A stretch of 38,474 bases of DNA from VRUB01 sp046758085 (GTDB taxonomy: Bacteria > Pseudomonadota > Gammaproteobacteria > Acidiferrobacterales > SPGG2): contig JBHHZP010000013.1 in NCBI GenBank assembly GCA_046758085.1, forward strand, positions 1 through 38,474, given 5' to 3'. Under the pieces are notes generated by a model that saw only the letters and a list, made by a program, of their open reading frames with translations, searched no databases and was not told the DNA's origin. Positions 8,431-17,240 of the stretch are shown piece after piece; positions within the stretch are counted from its first letter, which is position 1, and each line of letters opens with the position of its first letter. Both the position numbers and the translations under genes were made by a program.

Positions 8431-9489
8431 ATGAAAACATACAAGATCGCCGTAATTCCCGGAGATGGTATTGGTAAAGAAGTGATTCCAGAAGGAATAC
8501 GCGTGCTCGAAGCGGCGGGTCGACGTTTCGACATCGGCTTCACATGGGACAACTTTCCCTGGAGTTGCGAGACCTATGCCCAAAGCGGCCGCATGATGCC
8601 GGACGATGGTATTGAACAGCTGAAAAGCTACGACGCGATTTATCTCGGTGCCGTTGGTTTCCCCGGCGTCCCCGATCACGTGTCCCTGTGGGGCTTGTTG
8701 ATTCCCATTCGCCGGGAGATGCAACAGTATGTCAATCTTCGGCCAGTGCGGTTACTCAAGGGCATCACCTCACCGCTGCGCGATCGCGGTCCGCAGGACA
8801 TCGACTTTTTCGTTGTGCGTGAGAACAACGAGGGCGAGTACTCGGAGATTGGCGGCCGCCTTTATCGCGACTCTGAGGCGGAAATGGCGGTCCAGGAGAA
8901 TATCTTCACGCGTAAAGGCGTTGACCGCATCATGCGCTACGCGTTCGAGCTGGCGCGCAAGCGCGATGCGAAACATCTCACCTCGGCAACGAAGTCCAAC
9001 GGTATCATCCATACGATGCCCTTCTGGGACGAGCGCTTCAGCGCGATCTCGAAGGAGTACCCCGACATCCGCACCGACCAGTACCACATCGATATACTCA
9101 CGGCCCACTTCGTGTTGCATCCGGACTGGTTCGACGTGGTCGTGGGCAGTAATCTGCTGGGAGACATTCTGTCCGATCTCGGTCCGGCGGTAGCAGGTAC
9201 GATCGGTATTGCGCCCTCTGCCAATATCAACCCCGAACGTAAGCTGCCTAGTATGTTCGAACCTGTGCACGGTTCCGCGCCGGATATCGCGGGTCAGGGT
9301 ATCGCCAACCCGATTGGACAAATCTGGTCCGGTGCGATGATGTTAGAGCATCTGGGCCACGCCGATGCGGCACGGTCGATCGAGGCGGCTATTGAGACTG
9401 TTATCGAGAACAACCGGCTGCGCACACCCGACATGGGAGGAACTGCAAAGACCGGCGAGCTCGGTAAGGCCATCGCCGAGGCAGTTTGA
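8431..9489 (+). CDS. Tartrate dehydrogenase / D-malate dehydrogenase (decarboxylating)
   Basis: A 352-aa NAD-dependent decarboxylating dehydrogenase of the isocitrate/isopropylmalate family. It shows the family motifs: VIPGDGIGKEV at residues 8-18, LRPVRLLKG, VRENNEGEYSE (substrate-loop region), a conserved Lys in SATKSNGI, GSNLLGDILSDL (metal-binding Asp residues) and FEPVHGSAPDIAGQGIANP (cofactor site). The N-terminus MKTYKIAVIPGDG and the NEGEYS variant place it nearest the tartrate dehydrogenase/D-malate dehydrogenase group (TtuC/DmlA) rather than LeuB. It is divergent from the FAD/Fe-S dehydrogenase with a 166-bp shared control region, and has a weak purine-rich ribosome binding site. 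Confidence 0.85.
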   Translation: MKTYKIAVIPGDGIGKEVIPEGIRVLEAAGRRFDIGFTWDNFPWSCETYAQSGRMMPDDGIEQLKSYDAIYLGAVGFPGVPDHVSLWGLLIPIRREMQQYVNLRPVRLLKGITSPLRDRGPQDIDFFVVRENNEGEYSEIGGRLYRDSEAEMAVQENIFTRKGVDRIMRYAFELARKRDAKHLTSATKSNGIIHTMPFWDERFSAISKEYPDIRTDQYHIDILTAHFVLHPDWFDVVVGSNLLGDILSDLGPAVAGTIGIAPSANINPERKLPSMFEPVHGSAPDIAGQGIANPIGQIWSGAMMLEHLGHADAARSIEAAIETVIENNRLRTPDMGGTAKTGELGKAIAEAV

Positions 9490-9553
9490 AACACGAGGGG
9501 TGCGGCGCAATAAATATAGTTGATACTACTGGTCCGCCGGTGTCACCGCGCGA

Positions 9554-9574
9554 CGAGCGTCCACTGGACACTCG
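9554..9574. other. Imperfect palindrome downstream of the tartrate dehydrogenase gene
   Basis: CGAG-CG-TCCA-C-TGGA-CA-CTCG forms an imperfect 21-bp palindrome in the 280-bp gap 9490-9769. No U-run follows, so it is not a standard terminator. I see nothing else in that gap apart from a CCCC-TAA-CGGGG repeat near 9630. Confidence 0.25.
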
Positions 9575-9769
9575 GCTTTGCCCGGCTCACCCCTTTCTCG
9601 ACGCTCGGGCGCGAACATCCTGTATGCGCCCCCTAACGGGGCTCTATCCGGTCCGCAGGTGAGGCTCACCAGTCGCCTTGCTGTGCCACTGGCGCACCCC
9701 GCACAAGCTATGTGCCCAAGAATTTCCAGCCGTCCTTTGCGTCTTTGCGTTCAGTAGTACGAACATCTG

Positions 9770-10615
9770 ATGGATCTTCAACTCAGTCTGCTGGTGCTGC
9801 TCGCCGCGTTCATGCACGCGGTCTGGAACACGCTCGTCAAATCGAGCGGTGACCGACTCATCCAGCTTGCGCTGTTAAATATGGTCAGCGCGGTGGTGGC
9901 GGTTTTCGCCATACCCTGGGTAGGCGTTCCGGATCCGGCGAGCTGGGGATATATCCTCGCCTCGATAATCATTCATACCGCTTATTACCTCTTTCTGCTG
10001 CAGGCCTACCGATTCGGAGATTTAAGTCATGTCTACCCGCTGGCCCGTGGCGTATCGCCGCTGGTTGTGGCGGTGCTCTCCATCGTGTTTGCAGCCGAAA
10101 CGCTGAACACCGGTCAGCTAGCCAGTGTGCTGCTCGTGTCCGTGAGTGTCGCCAGCCTGGCGTGGAACGGACGCTGGTCGCAACGCGACGAGATGAAATC
10201 GATCCTGTTCGCGGTCGCCACTGGTTTCATGATTGGCGGTTACACCTTGACCGACGGTACCGGCGTCCGTCTGTCGGGCAATGCGCTTGGCTACATCGCC
10301 TGGCTGTTCGCGCTTGACTGGATCCCAATCGCCGTGATCGCAGCCGTACTGCGGCGTCGTTCTCTTGGTCAGGCCGTGCGCGACCAGTGGCGCAGCAGCG
10401 CGCTCGGGGGCATGCTGGCGATCGGTGCCTACGGGCTGGTGATCTGGGCGCTGAGCCTGGGGGCGATGGCTCCGGTGGCGGCCTTGCGTGAAACCAGCGT
10501 GGTGATGGCAGCACTCATCGGCACGACATTCCTGCGTGAACCGTTCGGGAAACGGCGCATCGCTGCGGCCATCGGCGTTGCTGGTGGAGTAATTGTGTTG
10601 CGCATGTCCGGGTAG
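9770..10615 (+). CDS. EamA/DMT family transporter
   Basis: A 281-aa inner-membrane protein with about ten hydrophobic segments and the internal duplication of EamA (drug/metabolite transporter) proteins. The N-terminal repeat begins with LLVLLAAFMHAVWNTLVKSS, a typical EamA opening, and includes the YPLARGVSPLVV motif; the second repeat has MAPVAALRETSVVMAALIG and ends with FLREPFGKRRIAAAIGVAGG, the usual closing helix. Proteins of this family export metabolites or amino acids; the substrate cannot be inferred. No clear Shine-Dalgarno precedes the ATG. It is convergent with the following sensor kinase gene. Confidence 0.85.
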   Translation: MDLQLSLLVLLAAFMHAVWNTLVKSSGDRLIQLALLNMVSAVVAVFAIPWVGVPDPASWGYILASIIIHTAYYLFLLQAYRFGDLSHVYPLARGVSPLVVAVLSIVFAAETLNTGQLASVLLVSVSVASLAWNGRWSQRDEMKSILFAVATGFMIGGYTLTDGTGVRLSGNALGYIAWLFALDWIPIAVIAAVLRRRSLGQAVRDQWRSSALGGMLAIGAYGLVIWALSLGAMAPVAALRETSVVMAALIGTTFLREPFGKRRIAAAIGVAGGVIVLRMSG

Positions 10616-10809
10616 CTCGTATTGGTTACAACATACTGTGTCATCATCGCCCTGCCCACTCACAAACACCAGCCGAGAAATTTTTCCTCAGCGCCTGTCA
10701 CGAAGCTGTGCTAGCGGCCACGCGCCAAGCAGGGCTGGCCACAGCGCCCGGGGTTCCACTGTTGCGGCGGTGAACAGCGACATGTTGTGAGCAGCCAGTA
10801 TGGCGACCT

Positions 10810-12066
10810 TTAGAAACTCAAAACAGCGGTCGTTCCTTTGCCTGGCGTGCTGTGCAAGGTGACCTTCCATTCATAGCGATCGCAGATGCTTTTTACGATA
10901 TACAGGCCCAGTCCGCTGCCGCCAGTGCCGCCCGAGACATGACGATCAAATACGTGCTCGAGATCATCTGCTGCAATACCCGTACCGGTATCCTCGATCG
11001 ATAGTGTGCCATCCTGCAGCATCACGCGTATGCTACCGTTTTCGGTACAGGTGATAGCATTGCGCAGCAGGTTACCGATCACAATTACGACCATCATAGG
11101 TGGTCCGCGAACAGCCAGGGCGCTGTCGCAGGTAAACGAAAGCGCTACTGGCTTATCGTTCAATAAATGGCGGTGCTCATCGAGGATAGTAGGAATAATT
11201 TCCGTCAGCTCACAAGCGCTCGCGCTGTGAGTCGATTGCAAATGGTCTTCGCGGGCGAGAAACAGCAGCGCTCCGATGAACTCCGACATTTCCGTGGCCG
11301 CGGTTTGAATGCGTGTAACAGCATTTCGCGTAGCAGGCGCCAAATCTGGCTGCGCCGCAAGGATCTCGGCTGCCCCACGAATCACCGCTAATGGGGTGCG
11401 CAGCTCGTGACTCGCTGTGGCGGTAAAGGACTGCTCGCGCTCTACGAAGCTATCGAGTCGCCGCAGATAGCGGTCAAAGGCCTTCGCGATGACCTGTACC
11501 TCGTGTCCGCTGAACTCGGTACTGAGTCGAACCTGGCGTCTGCGAGGATTCAGGGCTTGCACGCGATTGGCGAGTTGAGTAACCGGTGCAATGAGAGCGC
11601 GTGACAACCAGAAACCAAGCCCTGCCGCAGTACTGGAAACCACCAGGACTCCCAGCGCTAAGATCAGAATGAGTAACCACTCGCGCCGCTCCCAGTCGGT
11701 AATGTCATAGGTAAGATAAATTCGCTGTGCGCCTAGATCGCTAATCAACACGTGGTACACTCGCCCTCCGAGATCCATGTCTTCGTAAATGCCTGGTTTT
11801 AAGTTTGCTAGCTCGTCCGGGATCGTATTGGCTTGACCGCCCAGGTATATCTGAAGAGTCGCCGACTGCGGCGGTTTCGCATTGAGGTCCTGCCTGTACT
11901 TGTCGCTAAACTCTGCTAACTCGAATCGCAGAATACTGTTCAGCACGTTATGCTCGAGTTCTTCGCTTGCCAGGTAAACGATTACGGCAAAAACAATACT
12001 GCTCAGGCTAACCAGCACCAGCATGCCAATGGTGACGCGGACGCGAAGACTGTATTTAGAGCTCAT
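10810..12066 (-). CDS. Sensor histidine kinase (two-component system 1)
   Basis: A 418-aa membrane sensor kinase. Residues 11-33 form TM1, about 35-128 a small periplasmic domain, 130-155 TM2, followed by HAMP; the phospho-accepting His220 lies in TASHELRTPL; the ATPase has the N-box GNLLRNAITCTENG and the G-box DTGTGIAADD and GSGLGLYIV. In the N-box the usual second Asn is Thr (NAITCT where NAIRYT-type is common), which is tolerated. The ATG at 12066 is preferred over upstream codons because it overlaps the regulator's last codons (translational coupling) and gives a normal N-terminus. The partner is the regulator at 12056-12739. Confidence 0.9.
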   Translation of the reverse strand: MSSKYSLRVRVTIGMLVLVSLSSIVFAVIVYLASEELEHNVLNSILRFELAEFSDKYRQDLNAKPPQSATLQIYLGGQANTIPDELANLKPGIYEDMDLGGRVYHVLISDLGAQRIYLTYDITDWERREWLLILILALGVLVVSSTAAGLGFWLSRALIAPVTQLANRVQALNPRRRQVRLSTEFSGHEVQVIAKAFDRYLRRLDSFVEREQSFTATASHELRTPLAVIRGAAEILAAQPDLAPATRNAVTRIQTAATEMSEFIGALLFLAREDHLQSTHSASACELTEIIPTILDEHRHLLNDKPVALSFTCDSALAVRGPPMMVVIVIGNLLRNAITCTENGSIRVMLQDGTLSIEDTGTGIAADDLEHVFDRHVSGGTGGSGLGLYIVKSICDRYEWKVTLHSTPGKGTTAVLSF

Positions 12067-12739
12067 CGGGAGATGCCAGTCGGTACCCGACACCGTGGAT
12101 GGTTCGCAATAACTTCGTGGCAAACGGCTTGTCTATCGCGCGACGCAGCGCATAGACGTGCGCACGCAGAACATCGCTATCGGGCGGGTTGTCCCCCCAA
12201 ATCTCGCGCTCAATCTCCTCACGAGTAACCACCCGGTGTGAGGCCTGCATAAGCAAAGAGAGTATTCTGCGATTCGTACGATTCAGATGAATAGGCTGGC
12301 CGGCGCGCTGGACTGACAGCGTGTCAGGATCGTATTGCAGATCCCCCACTACAATGACGCGCGACGTGCCCGATTCTCGGCCCCGCCGCTGCAACGCCTC
12401 AAGGCGCGCTTTCATTTCCAGCAGAGAGAATGGCTTAACCAAATAGTCATCGGTGCCTGCGCTGAACCCTTGCAACTTGTCTTCAACCGTATCTCTGGCA
12501 GTCAACATGAGCACGGGCGTGTTCTTTTTGCTTTCACTGCGAAATTTCTGGCATAGAGTGATGCCATCCATGGCGGGTAGCGTAAGGTCAAGCACAATAA
12601 CATCGTAATCGTTTACCAGGGCGAGATGAAGTCCAGTTATTCCATCACCTGCATAATCGACCACGTGGCCCTCCGGCTCAAGAAACTCACAAATATTCTG
12701 TACCAGATCCCGATGGTCTTCGATAACCAGTATACGCAT
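12056..12739 (-). CDS. OmpR-family response regulator (two-component system 1)
   Basis: A 227-aa regulator: receiver domain with the acidic pair ED at residues 7-8, phosphorylation site Asp51 (VIVLDLTLPAMDG), the conserved Thr in LTARD and Lys in LVKPF; then a winged-helix DNA-binding domain (REEIEREIWGDN..VLRAHVYALRRAID, ending LLRTIHGVGYRL). It probably binds tandem direct repeats. The gene precedes and overlaps its kinase by 11 nt. It lies close to the envelope operon at 13494, whose upstream region holds three 11-bp-spaced repeats, making that operon a candidate target (inference). Confidence 0.92.
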   Translation of the reverse strand: MRILVIEDHRDLVQNICEFLEPEGHVVDYAGDGITGLHLALVNDYDVIVLDLTLPAMDGITLCQKFRSESKKNTPVLMLTARDTVEDKLQGFSAGTDDYLVKPFSLLEMKARLEALQRRGRESGTSRVIVVGDLQYDPDTLSVQRAGQPIHLNRTNRRILSLLMQASHRVVTREEIEREIWGDNPPDSDVLRAHVYALRRAIDKPFATKLLRTIHGVGYRLASPDEL

Positions 12740-13053
12740 TAGTGCAGTTCACCCCCCGTTGGCACGGCTGTCTTGATGCGGACTGGGTTAATCCAGACCC
12801 AGGTGTACGGATGTTAAGATCAATATTGCTAATCGGCAGAACCTTGAGCACCCTTGTAGCGTCGCCGTGCGGTTGCCCCTCAAACCTTCAGGTGTCTTCG
12901 GGCGTGCGCGGTTCTAGCTTTCAGCGCAGAAAATCGGCGGGCATTGCTCATGTTGAGTCCTGCGTAGCGATCGTGGAACGATGCCAATTTTCCGTGGGAT
13001 CATTATAACGCAAGCGACAAAGCCAAGGCCGGCAACAAGCGAAGTCCTGGATT

Positions 13054-13337
13054 TGACCCGTTTTCGTGGACACGTAATCGTTTGAGAAGGGGGTGTACAC
13101 GATGGGAAAGACCCGTGGTCCAATTCCGCCGGCTTTTTGGCCGGCAAATGGTAGAGCGGGTCCGTGCGGGGCGCACGCCTGAGGAGCTTTCTCGTGAGTT
13201 TGAACCGACGGCACAGTCGATCCAAAACTGGGTCCGGCAGGCCGATCGCGGATGGGAGCCGGCGCGCCGATGGGCTCACCAGCGGTGAGCGTGAAGAGCT
13301 TCGGCGGTTGCGCCGTGAGAATCGCCAGCTGCGCTTG
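13054..13337 (+). pseudogene. IS3-family transposase OrfA remnant
   Basis: A degraded insertion-sequence end. Translation in three successive frames rebuilds the start of an IS3-type OrfA: MGKTRGPIPPAFW from 13102, then a frameshift to GRQMVERVRAGRTPEELS and a helix-turn-helix (TAQSIQNWVRQAD), then another shift to SGEREELRRLRRENRQLRL, the leucine-zipper segment, after which similarity stops near 13337. OrfB is absent. The sequence at 13054-13074 (TGACCCGTTTTCGTGGACAC) looks like a left inverted-repeat end; no right end was found. The gap 12740-13053 shows no gene. Confidence 0.7.
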
Positions 13338-13389
13338 GGCGCTCAGTGCCGGCACCCCGTTTTTCCAAACTGAGCGATTCTAACGAATA

Positions 13390-13417
13390 TTTCACAATTG
13401 TTTTACATTCTCTTTAC
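13390..13417 (+). promoter_or_regulatory. Triple 11-bp-period direct repeat upstream of the envelope operon
   Basis: TTTCAC (13390), TTTTAC (13401) and CTTTAC (13412) repeat with an exact 11-bp period, about 80-100 bp before the methyltransferase start. On the reverse strand two of them read GTAAA-N6-GTAAA, like CpxR-type sites. Tandem half-sites about one helical turn apart are the usual target of OmpR-family regulators, such as the one encoded at 12056-12739. Confidence 0.45.
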
Positions 13418-13493
13418 GGCCGATGTGCCATCATTTGCCAATTGGGGCGTATTGTGCGACGCCGCCGAGCGTGCCTAGCAGGCGCGGATTCGG

Positions 13494-14246
13494 ATGAACA
13501 CAGACATGGCATTACGCGAGGAAATCCAGGACACAGGCAACTGGCTGTTTAGATGGCGAAGCTATCTACCCCTGGCGGCAATACCCATCCTTATTATTGG
13601 GCTCCGGGACTTTGCCTACCCGGGAGGTAACCATGCGCTGGATCAGGTCTGGGAATCCATCTACCTGCTGATCTCCTTCTTCGGGCTCGCTATTCGCTGC
13701 TATACGGTAGCCCACACCCCGAAAGGGACCTCGGGCCGGAACACTCGAAAACACGTAGCACGGGAACTCAATACTACCGGGATCTATTCCATTGTAAGGC
13801 ATCCCCTTTACCTGGGAAATTTTTTCATCTGGTTGGGTATCTCGTTGTTTCCGCGCCTTTGGTGGGTCAGTGCAATTTACATGCTTATCTTCTGGCTATA
13901 TTACGAAAGGATTATGTTTGCTGAGGAGGAGTTCTTGCGGAAAACATTTCGGACAGAATTCATTGACTGGGCAAGTAAGACCCCCGCTTTTCTGCCAAGA
14001 TTTCGAAACTGGAAACCCAGTCGCCTGCCGTTTTCCCTCAAGAACGTTCTCAAGCGCGAATACTCAGGATTTTTCGCCATCATCGTTTCGTTCACGATCC
14101 TTGAGGTCCTCGGTGATGTATTCGCCCAGGGTAGACCGATACTGGATCTTATGTGGGTCATTATTTTTTCCGCAGGGTTGGTAGTTTATCTTGCCCTGAG
14201 AGCGCTCAAGAAGAAAAGCGGATTTTTGTCGGTCGAAGGTCGATGA
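13494..14246 (+). CDS. PEMT/ICMT-fold membrane methyltransferase
   Basis: A 250-aa polytopic membrane protein of the isoprenylcysteine carboxyl methyltransferase/phospholipid methyltransferase fold. The SAM-binding signature is visible: TTGIYSIVRHPLYLGNFFIWLG near residues 95-116, and the C-terminal acidic EEEFLRKTFRTEFIDW. About 70 further residues hold two more membrane segments. It opens an operon with three genes related to lipid A modification (GT2, LAB_N domain, ArnT-like), so a lipid A or undecaprenyl-linked substrate is more likely than a prenylated protein; LmtA of Leptospira, a lipid A 1-phosphate methyltransferase, has this fold. That function is inference. Confidence 0.75.
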   Translation: MNTDMALREEIQDTGNWLFRWRSYLPLAAIPILIIGLRDFAYPGGNHALDQVWESIYLLISFFGLAIRCYTVAHTPKGTSGRNTRKHVARELNTTGIYSIVRHPLYLGNFFIWLGISLFPRLWWVSAIYMLIFWLYYERIMFAEEEFLRKTFRTEFIDWASKTPAFLPRFRNWKPSRLPFSLKNVLKREYSGFFAIIVSFTILEVLGDVFAQGRPILDLMWVIIFSAGLVVYLALRALKKKSGFLSVEGR

Positions 14247-14321
14247 AACAACCAAGACGCGCGCACCGTTCGCTCCGAGCAATAATGAAAGCTCGTTACC
14301 ATTGTGCCAGGGGCTGAGGAG

Positions 14322-15149
14322 ATGGAAACGCCCCAGGTACCGACAAGTCCGTTTGCGATCCGAGAGCCCGTGCGGCGCTTAACACATTCGAGGCCGCGCA
14401 TAACCCCCTCCCACTCCCCGGACAGAAGCATAGATCTTTCGCTCGTCATACCGGTCCACAATGAGCAGGACAATATTCGCCCACTCCTCGAGGAGATCGT
14501 ACGCGCGTTAGACGGGCGGTTGAACTACGAGATCATATACGCCGAAGACGGCAGCACGGACGAAACGCCAACGCGCCTCCAGGATTCAAGGCAGGAATTT
14601 CCCCATCTTCGTATTCTGCGTTTTGCCAGGCGCTGTGGTCAAAGCACTGCGATTCGGGCGGGCGTTGCTGCAGCCCGAGCGCGATGGATTGCCACCTTAG
14701 ACGGCGATGGCCAGAACAATCCTGCCGACCTGCTGCGCCTGCTCGAGCATAGGCACAAGGCGGCCAATCGCCGGCTCGCCTTGATCACCGGCTGGCGCGC
14801 GAAGCGTCACGATACGTGGATCCGACGAGTATCATCACGCATCGCCAATGGGGTCCGTGCTCGCGTGCTCGGCGACCAAACGCTTGACACAGGCTGCGGC
14901 CTCAAGCTTTTCTTGCGGGACGTGTTTCTGGGTCTCCCTTATTTCGATCATATGCATCGCTTTCTTCCGGCACTGGTGCAACGCGCGGGATGGGAGGTCG
15001 TTGCCATCGAGGTTACCCACCGGCACCGCAAACATGGCCGCTCCAAGTATGGAGTCAATGATCGGCTCTGGGTGGGTATCGTCGACCTTTTGGGGGTTGC
15101 CTGGCTCAAGCGCCGCGCAAAGGTTCCACGAATTGTAGAGATACGGTGA
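14322..15149 (+). CDS. Glycosyltransferase family 2, ArnC/polyprenyl-phosphate type
   Basis: A 275-aa GT-A fold enzyme that would transfer a sugar from a nucleotide donor to a polyprenyl phosphate at the inner face of the membrane. It shows LSLVIPVHNEQDNI, AEDGSTDETP, the LDGDGQNNP metal-binding motif and LDTGCGLKLFLRD, all typical of the DPM1/ArnC group. Unlike ArnC it lacks two C-terminal membrane helices. The ATG at 14322 has AGGGG 8 nt upstream; a GTG at 14304 in frame is possible. The first 40 residues before LSLVIPV are not conserved-looking. The next gene starts 3 nt after its stop. Confidence 0.85.
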   Translation: METPQVPTSPFAIREPVRRLTHSRPRITPSHSPDRSIDLSLVIPVHNEQDNIRPLLEEIVRALDGRLNYEIIYAEDGSTDETPTRLQDSRQEFPHLRILRFARRCGQSTAIRAGVAAARARWIATLDGDGQNNPADLLRLLEHRHKAANRRLALITGWRAKRHDTWIRRVSSRIANGVRARVLGDQTLDTGCGLKLFLRDVFLGLPYFDHMHRFLPALVQRAGWEVVAIEVTHRHRKHGRSKYGVNDRLWVGIVDLLGVAWLKRRAKVPRIVEIR

Positions 15150-15152
15150 AAT

Positions 15153-15443
15153 ATGGAAAACAATATTATCTGGCTTTCAATCGGGTTCGTAGGACAGGCC
15201 TTATTTTCGATGCGGTTCCTGGTGCAGTGGCTCTATAGCGAACGGCAGAAACGCAGCATCATTCCCATCGCCTTTTGGTACTTCAGCGTTGCCGGTGGTG
15301 TCACACTTCTTTCTTACGCTATCTATCGGCAGGATCCTGTGTTCATCCTGGGCCAGGCTACTGGCATTCTTATCTACTCCCGCAATCTGTATTTTATCTT
15401 TCACCGACACGCCAGACCGGACGAGAACATGCAAAAGGCATGA
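15153..15443 (+). CDS. Lipid A biosynthesis N-terminal domain protein (LAB_N)
   Basis: A 96-aa membrane protein consisting only of the LAB_N domain, which is also found at the N-terminus of some LpxB proteins. Three hydrophobic segments carry the domain's signature: FVGQALFSMRFLVQWLYSE, then SIIPIAFWYFSVAGG and GQATGILIYSRNLYFI. Free-standing copies commonly sit beside GT2 and ArnT-like genes, as here, and may act as a small membrane partner or flippase-like subunit (a role not established). It starts 3 nt after the GT2 stop and overlaps the next gene by ATGA. Confidence 0.88.
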   Translation: MENNIIWLSIGFVGQALFSMRFLVQWLYSERQKRSIIPIAFWYFSVAGGVTLLSYAIYRQDPVFILGQATGILIYSRNLYFIFHRHARPDENMQKA

Positions 15444-17140
15444 ACGTGTCGCCGTGGCGGCAGCGCGGCTGGGTGCTCGCGTGGCTGGTGCTGGTGCTCG
15501 CAGCCTACGCTGTGCGCGGGCCGCTGCCTATCGACGAAACCCGTTATCTGAGTGTCGCGTGGGAGATGTGGCTGCGCGGAGACTTCCTGGTACCGTATCT
15601 GAACGGCGTGCCTTACCCCCATAAACCGCCCCTCCTGTTCTGGGTGTTTCACCTGGGTTGGAAGCTGTTCGGTGTAAACGAATGGTGGCCGCGTTTGGTG
15701 CCACCTATTTTTGCGCTCGTATCCCTGTTCTTGACCCAAAAGCTTGCTCGCCGGCTGTGGCCGCTACACCCGCAAGTAGCCGTGGCGGCGCCTTGGCTGC
15801 TGGTCGGCACCCTGTTGTGGGCAATCTGGGTTCCACCGACGACGTTCGACATGCTTCTGACCGCGCTGGTGATTGCAGCTGTCTTGGCCTTGGTGCTGGC
15901 GGCGCAGGGACGGCGCGTCCTGGGTTTCGGCGTGGTCGCACTCGCCTGCGGGCTGGGTATTCTCGCCAAAGGGCCGGTTATGCTGCTACATGTGCTGTTC
16001 CCAGCTATGCTGGCGCCGTGGTGGCACGAGCGGCCGCGGCGGCAACCGCTGGCGTGGTACGGTGGCCTGCTGTTGGCGCTCGTCATTGCTGCGGGCATCG
16101 CGCTGGCCTGGGCGCTTCCGGCGGCCGAAAGTGGTGGCCATGCCTACGAAAACGCGATCTTGTGGCGCCAGACCGCCGACCGTGTCTTCAACAGCTTCGC
16201 CCACCAGCAACCATGGTGGTGGTACCTGCCGTGGTTGCTGATCTTTCTGCTTCCGTGGACGTTATGGCCCCCGCTGTGGCGGGCCATCATTCGCATGCGG
16301 CATGATTTGGATAATAGCGTGCGGCTGTGCATTGCGTGGATCCTGCCCACCTTCTTGACCCTTTCTCTGATCAGCGGCAAGCAGGCGTATTACATTCTCC
16401 CGTTGCTTGCCCCGGGCGCCTTGCTTGCGGCGCGCGCGATTTGTGCCTTTGAAGGGCCGGCGCCCCGCAGGTCGCAGATGCTGGTGACACTTAGCCTGCT
16501 GTTGCCATTTGTCGTGTTCATTGCCTGGTCGATCGGATGGCGCAGTGCCGGACTGCCCGTTTGGGCAAGCAGCGTTCATCCATTGTGGGGTGCCGCCCTC
16601 GCCGTGGTTGGGCTTGCGCTGCTATTTCGCGCGTGGTCACGCGCCCGCGATGCCGTTGTTCCCGTCGCGCTGGCCAGTGTTGGTGCCATTGTGCTGATCC
16701 AAGTTGGCGTATTTCGGACTGTCACAGCGGCAATCGACGTCAAGCCAGCGGCCTCCTTTCTGGCGGCGCTGCAGCAAGACAACGTTCCCGTGGCCCACGT
16801 CAGCAAGTACGACGGTCAATATCAGTTTTTGGGGCGCCTGAGGAAACCACTGGATGTGATCGAAGGACCGGATTTGGCGGCCTGGATTAAAGACCACCCA
16901 CGAGGGTATGTGCTGCTCTATGTGGACGACGCCGGATGGACTATCAGGCCGCAGCCCGAGTTTATCCAACCGTATCGAGGGCGGTGGCTCGCCATAGTGC
17001 CAGGGGAGCAAGCTTTGTCACTGCCGGGCTATCGGCAATACCGTGTTGAGCGGTCTCGCCACGCGCGCCTGGATCCCCAGGGAACGGCGTCGACAACCGA
17101 TAAGACGAACCTAGTACGCCTTGGTTGCAGCTCAATATGA
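15440..17140 (+). CDS. ArnT-like glycosyltransferase (GT83/PMT family)
   Basis: A 566-aa GT-C membrane enzyme with about a dozen hydrophobic segments. The first periplasmic loop carries PIDETRYLSVAWEM with the acidic DE (residues about 31-32) that acts at the active site, followed by PYPHKPPLLFW, as in ArnT. These enzymes move a sugar from undecaprenyl phosphate onto lipid A or another acceptor on the outer face of the inner membrane. A soluble C-terminal part of about 120 residues follows. The ATG overlaps the LAB_N stop by 4 nt; the frame is open further upstream, but that overlaps LAB_N. With the GT2 gene it forms a donor-making and donor-using pair. The sugar and acceptor are unknown. Confidence 0.87.
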   Translation: MNVSPWRQRGWVLAWLVLVLAAYAVRGPLPIDETRYLSVAWEMWLRGDFLVPYLNGVPYPHKPPLLFWVFHLGWKLFGVNEWWPRLVPPIFALVSLFLTQKLARRLWPLHPQVAVAAPWLLVGTLLWAIWVPPTTFDMLLTALVIAAVLALVLAAQGRRVLGFGVVALACGLGILAKGPVMLLHVLFPAMLAPWWHERPRRQPLAWYGGLLLALVIAAGIALAWALPAAESGGHAYENAILWRQTADRVFNSFAHQQPWWWYLPWLLIFLLPWTLWPPLWRAIIRMRHDLDNSVRLCIAWILPTFLTLSLISGKQAYYILPLLAPGALLAARAICAFEGPAPRRSQMLVTLSLLLPFVVFIAWSIGWRSAGLPVWASSVHPLWGAALAVVGLALLFRAWSRARDAVVPVALASVGAIVLIQVGVFRTVTAAIDVKPAASFLAALQQDNVPVAHVSKYDGQYQFLGRLRKPLDVIEGPDLAAWIKDHPRGYVLLYVDDAGWTIRPQPEFIQPYRGRWLAIVPGEQALSLPGYRQYRVERSRHARLDPQGTASTTDKTNLVRLGCSSI

Positions 17141-17240
17141 CGCACAACAACGTCTTGGGACAGACGCTATATGGGGCAATCATAAGAGAATGACAGGATG
17201 CGGGCCGCTACAAGCGTATCCAAGTAGGCGCGATCGCGCG

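Noticed and set aside
8265..8552. N-terminal extension of the FAD/Fe-S dehydrogenase frame
   Set aside because: The added 96 residues overlap the divergent tartrate dehydrogenase gene and its control region and do not resemble the family; the GTG at 8264 fits the known N-terminus.
17141..17240. Bidirectional terminator between the ArnT-like gene and the sensor kinase gene
   Set aside because: No strong hairpin with a U-run on either strand could be found in the 100-bp convergent gap.
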